64,000 bases of DNA from Planktothrix rubescens CCAP 1459/22 (GTDB lineage: Bacteria; Cyanobacteriota; Cyanobacteriia; Cyanobacteriales; Microcoleaceae). The stretch spans positions 1,048,001 through 1,112,000 of the forward strand of contig LR882958.1 of the NCBI GenBank assembly GCA_904830895.1. The letters run 5' to 3'. Positions within the stretch are counted from its first letter, which is position 1, and every line of letters begins with the position of its first letter. A program made the translations under genes and the position numbers. This document shows, in pieces, positions 35,575 through 43,656 of this stretch. Below the pieces are notes generated by a model. The model made no database searches. It saw only the letters and a list, made by a program, of their open reading frames with translations, and was not told the DNA's origin.

Positions 35575-37409
35575 GTTTGTTGCCAAATTTTAATTGTGCC
35601 ATCTCCATGACTACTAGCAAGAGTATGACCATCTTGGGTAATAAATGTAACTGAATAAATTGCACCGCCTTGAGGGTTTAAACTATCAATTAATTCTCCG
35701 GTGTGTAAATTCCATATATTAATGGTTTGATCAGCACTACAACTAGCTATTATATTACCATCGGGACTAATGGCAACGGTATAAATCCAATTTTTATGAT
35801 GATTTAAGGTGTGGAGGAGTTGACCTTTTTGCAGATTCCAAATAAAGATTTTACCATCATCGCTACTGGTGACAATGAATTGATTATCGGGACTAATTGC
35901 TAAGGATCTAATATAAAATCGTTGAATTAAAGTCCGGCAAATTTTCATATTTCTCAAGTCCCAAATAATTACTCGTTTATCCCGGCCTCCACTAACAATA
36001 AAATCCCAATTGGAAGTCATATCAACACAATCAACTTCGCCAGAATGTCTATAAAGAGTTCTCAGGTTTTCTCCGGTTGCGACTTTCCATAACTGCACGG
36101 TATAATCCCAACTACCACTAATTAAGTTTTCGCCATCGGGAGTGAATTTTAAACTGGTGATATAATGGGAATGAATTGTAATAGTTTTAATTAATTCTCC
36201 GGTTTTTAAATTCCAGAGTTTTATGGTATTATCACAACTACCACTGGCAATTAAGGAATTATTCGGACTAATAGCAACGGCATAAATATAATCTCGATGT
36301 CCTGTAAAACTGTGTAATATTTCTCCAGTTTGGGGATTTAAAACCTTAACGGTTTTATCTTTACTTCCGGTAACTAAAATTTGACCGTTGGTGCTAATAG
36401 TACAGCAAAAAATATGAGCAGAATGAGCTTTTATGGTTTGAGTACAATTCCATTTTGGCAAAGAAGGGAGAACTTGATTAATTTTTTGAGCATCTCTAAT
36501 CATTAAATTAATATTTTGAACTGCGTTAATATTGCCTTGTTTTGAATATAAATCGGAAGCATCTAATAAATCATCAATTGCTTCGGTGTTTTTGCCTAAT
36601 TTAAAGTAAGCCAAGCCGCGATAGCGATAGGCGTCTGCATAAGTTGGTTGCAGTTTTAGTGCTTTGGTATAGTTTTTAATCGCTGAGGTATAATCTTTCT
36701 GTTGTTCGGCACAATTTAAGCCTGATTCTAGGTAAAATTCAGGATTATTAGTTAATCCTTTTAAGAAATTTCTTAGACCATCGCCATAATGTAAGTCACT
36801 AATATTCAATTTAACAATACTTTTATTCTGATGATATTCTAAACCGATTTCTTTTTGTTCTATACGTTTCTGAAGTAAACTTGCGGGTATAAACCCGGCA
36901 ATAATTGCGGAATATTCTGATTGAAACTCATCAAATCTAACAATATTCGGAGAATTAGAATAAATTAATATACAAACAATAGCTTGATTTTTAGTGATTT
37001 CTTCCCAACTTACCCACCATTGCGCTGAAGTTGGGAAACTATAGCGAGTTTTAACTTGAATTCCGATAGAATCATCCGTACCAATACGGAGATCAATTCG
37101 ACCATCGCCACTTTCGGGGATAATTTCATAGTTAATATTACTGACAAAATCCCCTAAATATTTCTTAACTATTTCTTCTCCCAATTTTCCCATCATCGTA
37201 TTCCTGAAAACCACCTGGGGGTCAGCTTTCCTATATTTTCTAACCATATCCCAAGCGTGTTGACGAATGGGGTTTAAGTCTTGACCAGAAAGGGTTTTAA
37301 TCTCTCCATAGATTCCCTGTCTTTGATAACAGAGTAAACTGCTTAATCCAGTTTTGAGACGATGAATAAATTCCGCTTGTTTATCTTTGAGATAATCATT
37401 CATGTACAT
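35571..37409 (-). CDS. Nuclease-like/TPR/seven-blade WD40 fusion protein
   Basis: A 612-residue protein in three parts. Residues 70-220 look like a PD-(D/E)xK-type domain of the DUF4365 kind: GKLGEE with Glu78/Glu79, Gly-Asp-Gly-Arg-Ile-Asp106, Gln118-Val-Lys120 and a downstream WWVSWEEI. Residues 222-290 hold two TPRs. Residues 325-612 hold seven WD40 repeats, enough for one closed propeller (for example SPNNSLIASGSCDNTIKLW). Nuclease-like, TPR and propeller domains together suggest a sensor plus DNA-cutting effector, as in defence or conflict systems. The domain order is visible; the function is inferred. The gene stands alone beside several toxin-antitoxin pairs. Confidence 0.7.
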   Translation of the reverse strand: MYMNDYLKDKQAEFIHRLKTGLSSLLCYQRQGIYGEIKTLSGQDLNPIRQHAWDMVRKYRKADPQVVFRNTMMGKLGEEIVKKYLGDFVSNINYEIIPESGDGRIDLRIGTDDSIGIQVKTRYSFPTSAQWWVSWEEITKNQAIVCILIYSNSPNIVRFDEFQSEYSAIIAGFIPASLLQKRIEQKEIGLEYHQNKSIVKLNISDLHYGDGLRNFLKGLTNNPEFYLESGLNCAEQQKDYTSAIKNYTKALKLQPTYADAYRYRGLAYFKLGKNTEAIDDLLDASDLYSKQGNINAVQNINLMIRDAQKINQVLPSLPKWNCTQTIKAHSAHIFCCTISTNGQILVTGSKDKTVKVLNPQTGEILHSFTGHRDYIYAVAISPNNSLIASGSCDNTIKLWNLKTGELIKTITIHSHYITSLKFTPDGENLISGSWDYTVQLWKVATGENLRTLYRHSGEVDCVDMTSNWDFIVSGGRDKRVIIWDLRNMKICRTLIQRFYIRSLAISPDNQFIVTSSDDGKIFIWNLQKGQLLHTLNHHKNWIYTVAISPDGNIIASCSADQTINIWNLHTGELIDSLNPQGGAIYSVTFITQDGHTLASSHGDGTIKIWQQT

Positions 37410-37497
37410 GGGTCTATCAATCCCCTCTGATTTGGTGAAATCACTGATTTTATTTTAATTGATTGGGGTGATAAAATTATTAAAAATATAGATGCTC

Positions 37498-37640
37498 CAT
37501 CGCAGCGATCGCACCACCAACTCCCCCACACTAAAGAGCGATCGCACCTCAACCTTCCCTAAATCCTAAAGAGCGATACCTACGGTAAGCTGCGCTAACG
37601 CACCACTAACTCCCAAGAGCGATTTGCAATCATTAAAAAT
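37498..37640. repeat. HIP1-rich repeat region (AAAGAGCGATCGCACC...CTCCC)
   Basis: The segment repeats an AAAGAGCGAT(CGC)ACC...AACTCCC unit about four times, with intact GCGATCGC at 37505-37512 and 37538-37545. Related units recur at about 38215-38252 and 38895-38943, each time next to a toxin-antitoxin gene. The 293-bp gap holds no gene apart from this and the promoter of the following pair. Confidence 0.55.
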
Positions 37641-37702
37641 GACACAAAATGATAAAAATCAGTTAAGCTAAGGTAAGATTATCAAGTTACATGGTTTAAT
37701 TT

Positions 37703-37927
37703 ATGAATAGTCTCTTGTCTGAACAAATTTTACCCCTAACTATTCCCGAAAAGATTAAATTAATAGAAGATATTTGGGATAGTATTGTTATTGATGCGGA
37801 TCAAATTCCTTTAACTCAATCTCAGAAACAAGAATTAGATCGGCGTTTAGCATCCTATCAAAATATTGAAAATCAAGGTGAATCTTGGGAAGTAGTTAAG
37901 CAAAGAATTATTAAAAATGACATATAA
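37703..37927 (+). CDS. Addiction-module antitoxin (TIGR02574-like)
   Basis: This 74-residue protein has the family pattern LPLTIPEKIKLIEDIWDSI near the start, then LTQSQKQELDRRLASYQ and ESWEVVKQRI. Such proteins neutralise a RelE/ParE toxin encoded directly downstream. The two genes overlap by 11 bp. Confidence 0.85.
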   Translation: MNSLLSEQILPLTIPEKIKLIEDIWDSIVIDADQIPLTQSQKQELDRRLASYQNIENQGESWEVVKQRIIKNDI

Positions 37928-38213
37928 AATTAAAATTTCAGAGGAGGCTGAATTAGATTTAGATGAGGCTTATCAGTGGTATGAATCACAAATTAGTCAA
38001 CTGGGATCGGAGTTTATTAGAGTTGTAGATAAAAATTTAACTGCGATTCAACAAAATCCTTTGGCTTACCCTATTATTTATAATAATGTACGCCGAAAAT
38101 TATTGCCAAGATTTCCCTATGGTTTGTTTTATCTAATTCAAGATGATATTATTTTTATCTTGGCTTGTTTCCATGTCAAACGTGATCCCCAACAGTGGAA
38201 AAGACGTTTATAG
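37917..38213 (+). CDS. RelE/ParE-family toxin
   Basis: This 98-residue toxin has the usual core: EEAELDLDEAYQWYESQ in the N-terminal helices, RRKLLPRFPYGLFYLI in the central strands, and CFHVKRDPQQWKRR at the end. Whether it attacks mRNA (RelE) or gyrase (ParE) cannot be read from sequence. It is coupled to the upstream antitoxin. Confidence 0.87.
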   Translation: MTYKIKISEEAELDLDEAYQWYESQISQLGSEFIRVVDKNLTAIQQNPLAYPIIYNNVRRKLLPRFPYGLFYLIQDDIIFILACFHVKRDPQQWKRRL

Positions 38214-38272
38214 AGATCGCACCCTAAACTCCCCTTTACCCCAAAAAGCGATCGCAAAAATTCTTAATTTGA

Positions 38273-38677
38273 TTATTTTGTTGATATAATATTTGGCATG
38301 GCTATCAAAATTAACATTAAAGCAACAAGACGAATATCGAAAATTTTTGCTGAAGTTACATTATTATTAACTGCTAATTCTAAGACTTTCTCTACTGTTA
38401 ACTTAGTAGGATAAAGAATTTCAAAATTACCATTCAAATAAATAGAGTTAATTAAATTATTTGTTTGTAAAGGAGTTAAAGGTGTTCCTTTCATCGCCAC
38501 AGAATTAGTTAAAATGCGATATAATTCAATAATATTTTGCTCGGCTAATATTCCTTGAATTTGATTTTCTATAGCTAATTTTAACAATTCTGCCGAATCT
38601 GTATGATAAGTTGCAGATTCATCATGGGCATATACTAAAATATTGGTATCAAACAATACTCTAATTTTCTGGTTCAT
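38273..38677 (-). CDS. PIN-domain ribonuclease toxin, atypical C-terminus
   Basis: This is a 134-residue PIN protein with Asp10 (VLFDTNILVYAHDE), a central acidic residue in AEQNIIELYRIL, and Asp in KIFDIRLVA. The normal ending with a T-x-N-x-x-D-F strand is missing and replaced by hydrophobic MLILIAMPNIISTK. The end may be frameshifted, or the gene may be decaying. It overlaps its probable antitoxin gene by 17 bp. Confidence 0.7.
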   Translation of the reverse strand: MNQKIRVLFDTNILVYAHDESATYHTDSAELLKLAIENQIQGILAEQNIIELYRILTNSVAMKGTPLTPLQTNNLINSIYLNGNFEILYPTKLTVEKVLELAVNNNVTSAKIFDIRLVALMLILIAMPNIISTK

Positions 38678-38849
38678 AAATTTTTTCTCGATTAAGATAT
38701 TCTTCTTTAACTCCTAGTTTAAATGTAGGAAAAGGATATTGTTTTTGAGGTTTGGTTGTGATTGAAACATCTACTTCATCACCTTCTCTGAGATTTTCAG
38801 GTAAGGTTTCTAAAAGAATAATTGTTTGTCCTTGTATGTAGCCTTTCAT
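38661..38849 (-). CDS. Small antitoxin partner of the PIN protein
   Basis: This 62-residue protein starts MKGYIQGQTIILLETLPENL and continues REGDEVDVSI, a short beta-rich N-terminus like AbrB- or DUF104-type antitoxins. A Lys/Pro tail follows. I use the Met at 38849; the longer frame to 38924 gives no family-like sequence. Confidence 0.7.
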   Translation of the reverse strand: MKGYIQGQTIILLETLPENLREGDEVDVSITTKPQKQYPFPTFKLGVKEEYLNREKIYEPEN

Positions 38850-39004
38850 TGTTTTTAGGGTATGATTAAGTCTAACTATATTATAGAACAGAATTGCAAA
38901 GCGATCGCACCTCAACTCCCCCAAACATCAAAGAGCGATCGCCCAATCAATTTCAAAGTTTAACTTAATTTTTTGTGAGTGTTTTTACTTAAATACTTAT
39001 TAGC

Positions 39005-39292
39005 CTAACTATACCTGCGTGAATCCTTTTTAATTAAATCTCTAATCATTTTATCTCTTTTATCTTTATCTTTCATTCTAGCTACAGATTTCTTAATTTC
39101 TACATCAATAGACTCACAAGAAGCACCTCTTTCAATCGCTTTTTCAAACCATTTTTCTCCTTCATAACGATCATAACGATCAAAACAAATTGCACCCATT
39201 AAAGTATAAGGATGATGACTTGATGGCTGAACTTCCATACTTGTAATCCTAAAAATATAAGGACTAGCAAAAATTAAATATTTTTTAGCCAT
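39005..39292 (-). CDS. Hypothetical protein (95 aa)
   Basis: Not recognised. It has a hydrophobic start (KKYLIFASPYIF), the segment TLMGAICFDRYDRYEGEKWF like a TPR-style helix pair (EKAIERGA), and a very basic tail (KDKDKRDKMIRDLIKKDSRR). It may be the remains of a longer repeat protein. It sits between the PIN locus and a dehydrogenase gene. Confidence 0.5.
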   Translation of the reverse strand: MAKKYLIFASPYIFRITSMEVQPSSHHPYTLMGAICFDRYDRYEGEKWFEKAIERGASCESIDVEIKKSVARMKDKDKRDKMIRDLIKKDSRRYS

Positions 39293-39317
39293 TTGATATA
39301 ATACAATTGGGGTATTT

Positions 39318-40109
39318 TTAATTCAAAATTAACTGGATTAATCCAGGAAATAATCGATAGGTTTCTGTTGCTAATAGGGCTGGCCCTACCACCACTTCAG
39401 CTTGTTTTTTCTCCACCGCATTCCAAATCGCTTGAGCAATATCTTCCGGTTGACTTACCCAAGTCGAAGCTAAAGCGGAGTCCAAGCGTTGACGTAGTTG
39501 TTCAATTTCTAACTCATCTTCTCCCCGAAATTGCGCTCTTTCGAGAAAATTACTATTAATAATCCCCGGATGAACAGCACAGACATTAATTCCTTTTTTT
39601 TGCACTTCCAACCTCAAGGATTCTGTGAGTCCCGTCACCGCATATTTACTAGCACAATAGGCCGCCATTTGGGGAAGGGGCATTTTCCCGCCAAAAGAAC
39701 CAACATTCACAATTGTTCCTTGTTTCTGTTTCAAAAAATGGGGTAATAATGTATGAATCATATTTACATAACCAAAGAAGTTTGTATTCATTAATTTATG
39801 CCAATCTTCTAGGGTTGTATGTTCCACCGATGCGGTCAAACAAATTCCAGCATTATTTACTAAAACATCAATACTTTCATAATAATCTAAGGATTGATTG
39901 ACTAAATATTTAACCTGCTCAATATTAGTTACATCTGTCGGAATCGCTAGGGTAGAAACCCCTAAAGATAAAACTTCATTTGCTAGGGTTTCTAAACGTT
40001 CCGATTCCCGGGCAGCTAAAATTACATTATAGCCTTTTTTTGCAAATAATAAAGCTGTTGCTTTACCCGTTCCTTGAGACGCACCTGTAATCAAAACTGT
40101 TGATGTCAT
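39318..40109 (-). CDS. Short-chain dehydrogenase/reductase
   Basis: A classical 263-residue SDR. The NAD(P) site is TGASQGTG at 8-15, NNAG lies at 85-88, and the catalytic residues are Ser138 and Tyr151-x3-Lys155 (YCASK). An Ala-Ala-Arg-Glu after strand 2 hints at NADP preference. The substrate is not predictable. It is single, with a heptamer repeat tract directly upstream. Confidence 0.85.
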   Translation of the reverse strand: MTSTVLITGASQGTGKATALLFAKKGYNVILAARESERLETLANEVLSLGVSTLAIPTDVTNIEQVKYLVNQSLDYYESIDVLVNNAGICLTASVEHTTLEDWHKLMNTNFFGYVNMIHTLLPHFLKQKQGTIVNVGSFGGKMPLPQMAAYCASKYAVTGLTESLRLEVQKKGINVCAVHPGIINSNFLERAQFRGEDELEIEQLRQRLDSALASTWVSQPEDIAQAIWNAVEKKQAEVVVGPALLATETYRLFPGLIQLILN

Positions 40110-40138
40110 ATAAATAGGTAATAGGTAATGGGTAATAA

Positions 40139-40180
40139 ACTGATGACTGATAACTGATAACTGATGACTGATGACTGATG
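40139..40180. repeat. Heptamer tandem repeat (ACTGATG/A x6)
   Basis: Six units of ACTGATG or ACTGATA fill the short gap between the SDR and pentapeptide genes, preceded by AGGTAAT-type units. The reverse complement of the same heptamer recurs at 54465-54506. Confidence 0.7.
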
Positions 40181-40708
40181 TTATCTTCTGTTATTGCATT
40201 TGACGCGCTGACTTTCTATTGTGTAATCTCGCGGAATTGTACTTAAATCCATTCCGGGTCGGAAAATTGTGGCTGCATCCCAGAGTTTTGCTCCAGTTAA
40301 ATTAGCTCCAGAAAAATTAGTTCTTTCATCAATAATTGCTCCACTTAAGTCCGTTCTACTTAAATCTGCGCCACTTAAATCGACTCCACTTAAGTTAGCA
40401 TCGACAAAATTAGCAAAGGAAAAATTAGTGTTTCTCATGGTGCTATTGGAGAGGTTTGCACAGGTAAAAAATGCTCCTCGGAAGTTGGCATCATTAAAGT
40501 TGGCATTGGTCAAATCGGCTTGTCTCAGTTGAGCATTAACTCGGCTTTGCTTGCTTAAATCTGCCCCTTGTAAATTACATCCTTGACAGGAGCGAGCATT
40601 ACCTTTTAAAAAAACAGCCGGATCAGTTGTATTAGATTGAGCCACCGTTGGGGCTACAAAAATAACGGGTGTAAACATGGCTAAAATTGCCAATAATTTA
40701 TATTTCAT
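40181..40708 (-). CDS. Secreted pentapeptide-repeat protein
   Basis: A 175-residue protein with a signal peptide (residues 1-23, cleavage likely after VAQ). About 18 A(D/N)LxN-type pentapeptides follow between residues 40 and 145 (LQGADLS, LTNANFNDANF, LSGADLSRTDLSGA) and form a right-handed quadrilateral helix. Two Cys pairs (CQGC near 41-44) may form a disulfide. It is probably periplasmic or lumenal. Function of the class is unknown. Confidence 0.82.
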   Translation of the reverse strand: MKYKLLAILAMFTPVIFVAPTVAQSNTTDPAVFLKGNARSCQGCNLQGADLSKQSRVNAQLRQADLTNANFNDANFRGAFFTCANLSNSTMRNTNFSFANFVDANLSGVDLSGADLSRTDLSGAIIDERTNFSGANLTGAKLWDAATIFRPGMDLSTIPRDYTIESQRVKCNNRR

Positions 40709-40762
40709 GGTTGACTATGTTTAATTTTATAACTTAATTAATAACACATAAAATCCATCATG

Positions 40763-40951
40763 TCAATTCTTAGGTAAAACTTGATTTTCTTGAAATTGAA
40801 AGGGGGGACAAGCGGGATCGGTGGCAACTTTAAGAATATTAGAAGTTTTCTTGTCGGGTGCAAATATTGAATTACAAGCTATAATTAAACCTAGACTAAT
40901 TAAAATTAGGCTAAATTGACGCAAGATTTGACCGAGAGTTAAGTTAATCAT
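40763..40951 (-). pseudogene. Truncated amino-acid-type ABC binding protein (N-terminal fragment)
   Basis: The 62-residue frame begins with a lipoprotein signal (LISLGLIIAC) and then ILKVATDPACPPFQFQE, the start of a family 3 solute-binding protein (usually about 250 residues). It then stops at NQVLPKN. The rest of the gene is absent. Its ATG overlaps the stop of the upstream RelE-type toxin gene (ATGA), so it may still be translated as a short lipopeptide. Confidence 0.6.
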
Positions 40952-41298
40952 TGGTAAAATTTATTGATTACATCTCGAATTTGGTTAGTTGAAATGTCTG
41001 TTTGGTCAGATTTTGCATAGATGAGCAGCATCAGGATACAAGTATTATCTTTAAGTTGATAAATAACACGATATCCGCTACTTTTACCCTTTGAAATGTC
41101 ACTATTTTTGAGGCGAACCTTAAAGACAGTGTAGCCCGTTCCTTGAATTTGATCGCCGATAAAGTTGCCCGATTGAAGGTCATTAATTAAGGGTTGTAGG
41201 TCATTGCGAATACTACGATAGCGTTTCGCAAGGGCGCGAATTCTGGTCTTGAAATCATCGGAGAAAAAAATTTTAATGTAGGGGATTTGTTCAGACAT
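40948..41298 (-). CDS. RelE-type toxin
   Basis: A 116-residue protein with the pattern FFSDDFKTRIRALAKRYRSI, GYTVFKVRLKNSD, SSGYRVIYQL and ILMLLIYAKSDQTDI, typical of RelE-like toxins of cyanobacteria. It starts at the ATG 41298, 8 bp inside the antitoxin gene, so translation is coupled. Confidence 0.8.
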   Translation of the reverse strand: MSEQIPYIKIFFSDDFKTRIRALAKRYRSIRNDLQPLINDLQSGNFIGDQIQGTGYTVFKVRLKNSDISKGKSSGYRVIYQLKDNTCILMLLIYAKSDQTDISTNQIRDVINKFYQ

Positions 41299-41599
41299 CA
41301 ATGTTATCCCACAGTTCAGATATAGGTTGTACTTTACCTTCTTTAGCTTGTTGAAGGGAAGTGCGAAGACTGGCGAGAATAAGTTCGTTGGGTTCGTCGT
41401 CGGGGTCAGTGGGTGGCGTGATCAGATTGCGATCAACGAGCAGTTGGTAGAAATCATGGATGGTCATTTCGGTGATTTTTGCAGCTTGTTCTAAGTAAAT
41501 ACGCTGCTGCTGATAAAGCATAATGGCAATTTCCTGAAGCATTTCTGCTTCAGTCATTTGGGCGGTTTGCAGGAGTTCAGTGGGGAGAGTCAAGTTCAT
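41291..41599 (-). CDS. UPF0175-type HTH antitoxin
   Basis: This 102-residue protein begins with the UPF0175 pattern (LPTELLQTAQM, EMLQEIAIMLYQQQRIYLEQ, AAKITEMTIHDFYQLLVDRN). The acidic tail (DPDDEPNELILASL) would bind the RelE-type toxin encoded next. It probably represses its own operon. Confidence 0.78.
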   Translation of the reverse strand: MNLTLPTELLQTAQMTEAEMLQEIAIMLYQQQRIYLEQAAKITEMTIHDFYQLLVDRNLITPPTDPDDEPNELILASLRTSLQQAKEGKVQPISELWDNIDV

Positions 41600-41705
41600 G
41601 GATTTTATTAGATAGTTATGGTTTTATTGTACTTTTTAAATATAACTAATTTCTCCATTATTAATTTCCAATTAGAAAAAATTGTGTATTTTACATAACA
41701 ATAAA

Positions 41706-42623
41706 TTAATGGGATTGGGGATCTAAAGCATCCCTTAAACCATCCCCCACAGCATTGATACTCAAAACCGTTAAAAAAATCGCTAACCCGGGAAATAAAG
41801 CTAAATAGGGGGCGGTTTCTAAATAGTTTTGAGCATCATAAAGCATTCTTCCCCAGGTAGGAACATCGGGGGGAAATCCTAATCCTAAAAAACTTAATGT
41901 CGATTCTGTAATAATAGCAGTTCCCACCGCTAAAGTCGCTGCTACAATTACCGGACTTAAAACATTCGGGAGAATATGTACCCAAATTAATCGCCGAGAA
42001 GACGCACCAATAGCTTTTGCTGCGGTGACAAAATCCTGTTCTCTTGTGGTTAGAAAACTCGCCCTAACTAATCGCGCTACCGACATCCAATTTAACCCGC
42101 CAACTACTATAATAATTAATAGGAAAATTCCCACTTCTGGCCCGACAATTTGTTTGATAGATTCTCGAAATAAATAGATTACTAATAATAATACAGGTAA
42201 TTGGGGTAAAGAAATAAATAAATCTGTTAATCGCATTAGCAAACTATCAATAATTCCCCCATAAAATCCGGCGATCGCCCCTACTAATGTTCCGAATAAA
42301 ATTGCTACCGCCATGGCTGCGACACCAACGGTTAAAGAAACTCGTCCTCCTATTAATAAACGGGCTAATTGATCCTGTCCTAAATCATTAGTTCCAAAAA
42401 AATGTTTTCCCGTTGGCGGAGAAAGGGAATTAACAAAATCAATTTCTGTCGGAGAAATTCCATAAATCCCAGGGCCAATAATTACAGATAAAATCATTAA
42501 TCCTAAAATAATTAATCCTAAAAGGGCGATTTTATCCCGTTTAAACTGTCGCCAAGCAGTCTGAATTAGGCTTCTGGGTTGGCGGTTTTTGGAAGTTGTT
42601 TCTGAAGGTTTAATTACAGTCAT
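41706..42623 (-). CDS. Oligo/dipeptide ABC transporter permease (DppC type)
   Basis: A 305-residue permease with an N-terminal OppC_N helix (ALLGLIILGLMILSVIIGP) and five further membrane segments. The EAA-like loop is FLTTREQDFVTAAKAIGAS, and LSFLGLGFPPDVPTWG is typical. It forms the channel with the DppB-type permease encoded 9 bp upstream. No ATPase subunits are in the window, so they must be encoded elsewhere. Confidence 0.88.
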   Translation of the reverse strand: MTVIKPSETTSKNRQPRSLIQTAWRQFKRDKIALLGLIILGLMILSVIIGPGIYGISPTEIDFVNSLSPPTGKHFFGTNDLGQDQLARLLIGGRVSLTVGVAAMAVAILFGTLVGAIAGFYGGIIDSLLMRLTDLFISLPQLPVLLLVIYLFRESIKQIVGPEVGIFLLIIIVVGGLNWMSVARLVRASFLTTREQDFVTAAKAIGASSRRLIWVHILPNVLSPVIVAATLAVGTAIITESTLSFLGLGFPPDVPTWGRMLYDAQNYLETAPYLALFPGLAIFLTVLSINAVGDGLRDALDPQSH

Positions 42624-42632
42624 ATTTAATAA

Positions 42633-43589
42633 TTAATATTGAACTCTAGGATCTAAAAACCCATATAAAATATCAGCAAATAGGTTGAAAATTACCACTA
42701 AAATGGCATAAACCATCGTAATTCCCATAATTACCGGGGTATCACTGCGAAAAATTGAATCAATTAATAACGCTCCAATACCGGGAATCCTAAACACCTG
42801 TTCGGTGACTAATGATCCAGCAAATAAACCGGGAATTTGTAAAGCAATTAAGGTTACGACCGGAATTAAGGCATTTCTTAAAATATGACCATTAATTACA
42901 TTCAATTTAGGTAAACCTTTAGCATAAGCGGTGCGAACATAATTTTGATTCAACTGTTCTAAAAAAGAAGAACGAATAAACCGCATTAAAATTGCAGCTT
43001 GATAAAATCCTAACACACAAACGGGCATAATAGACTGTTGGATTTGTTGCCAAAATGTTTGTAAATTTGTCACTTCTAAGGTACTATTATAAATGAAAGG
43101 AAGCCATTTAAGTTGAACACTGAAAATAATAATAAATAGTAACCCTGTAAAAAATGTGGGTAAGGAAAACCCAATAAAGGAAACCGTTGTGATGATTTGA
43201 TCCCAAAAAGAATAGCGTTTTAATGCCGAAATAATCCCCAAGGGAAAGGCGATTAAAACCGCTAAACTATAAGCCGCCCCCATAATCCAAAGGGTTGTCG
43301 GTAAACGTTGGAAAATTAAATCTAAAACCGGGCTGCGACTGGTAAAGGAATAGCCGAGATCTCCTTGTAAAAATGCCCAAATCCATTTTAAATACCGGAT
43401 GGGAATGGGTTGGTCTAAACCTAGCGATCGCTTAATATTTTCTCTAACTTCGGGTGTAATTGAAGGATTATTAGCAAATTCTCCCATCGGATTACCGGGA
43501 GCTAATGCTAGGATTAAAAACACTACCATACTAATAGCTATTAGGGTGGGAATGGAGGTTAAAATCCGGTTAATTAGGTATCGGGTCAT
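42633..43589 (-). CDS. Oligo/dipeptide ABC transporter permease (DppB type)
   Basis: This 318-residue permease has six membrane segments, the N-terminal MTRYLINRILTSIPTLIAIS typical of DppB, NQNYVRTAYAKGLPKLNVI as EAA-like loop, and the C-terminal ILYGFLDPRVQY ending. It is co-transcribed with the DppC-type gene and probably with the binding-protein gene 65 bp upstream. Confidence 0.88.
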   Translation of the reverse strand: MTRYLINRILTSIPTLIAISMVVFLILALAPGNPMGEFANNPSITPEVRENIKRSLGLDQPIPIRYLKWIWAFLQGDLGYSFTSRSPVLDLIFQRLPTTLWIMGAAYSLAVLIAFPLGIISALKRYSFWDQIITTVSFIGFSLPTFFTGLLFIIIFSVQLKWLPFIYNSTLEVTNLQTFWQQIQQSIMPVCVLGFYQAAILMRFIRSSFLEQLNQNYVRTAYAKGLPKLNVINGHILRNALIPVVTLIALQIPGLFAGSLVTEQVFRIPGIGALLIDSIFRSDTPVIMGITMVYAILVVIFNLFADILYGFLDPRVQY

Positions 43590-43626
43590 GGTGGGTTAAT
43601 TAAGAAATAATAATAAAATAAAAGAT

Positions 43627-43656
43627 AGCCCTGAAGGGCTTACTACGGGGCTTACT
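43627..43656. repeat. GTAGTAAGCCC-type hairpin repeat
   Basis: AGCCCTGAAGGGCTTACTAC followed by GGGGCTTACTA lies between the binding-protein and DppB-type genes. It belongs to the hairpin family at 35.35-35.57 kb and may serve as an mRNA processing or attenuation hairpin that lowers permease expression relative to the binding protein. Confidence 0.55.
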
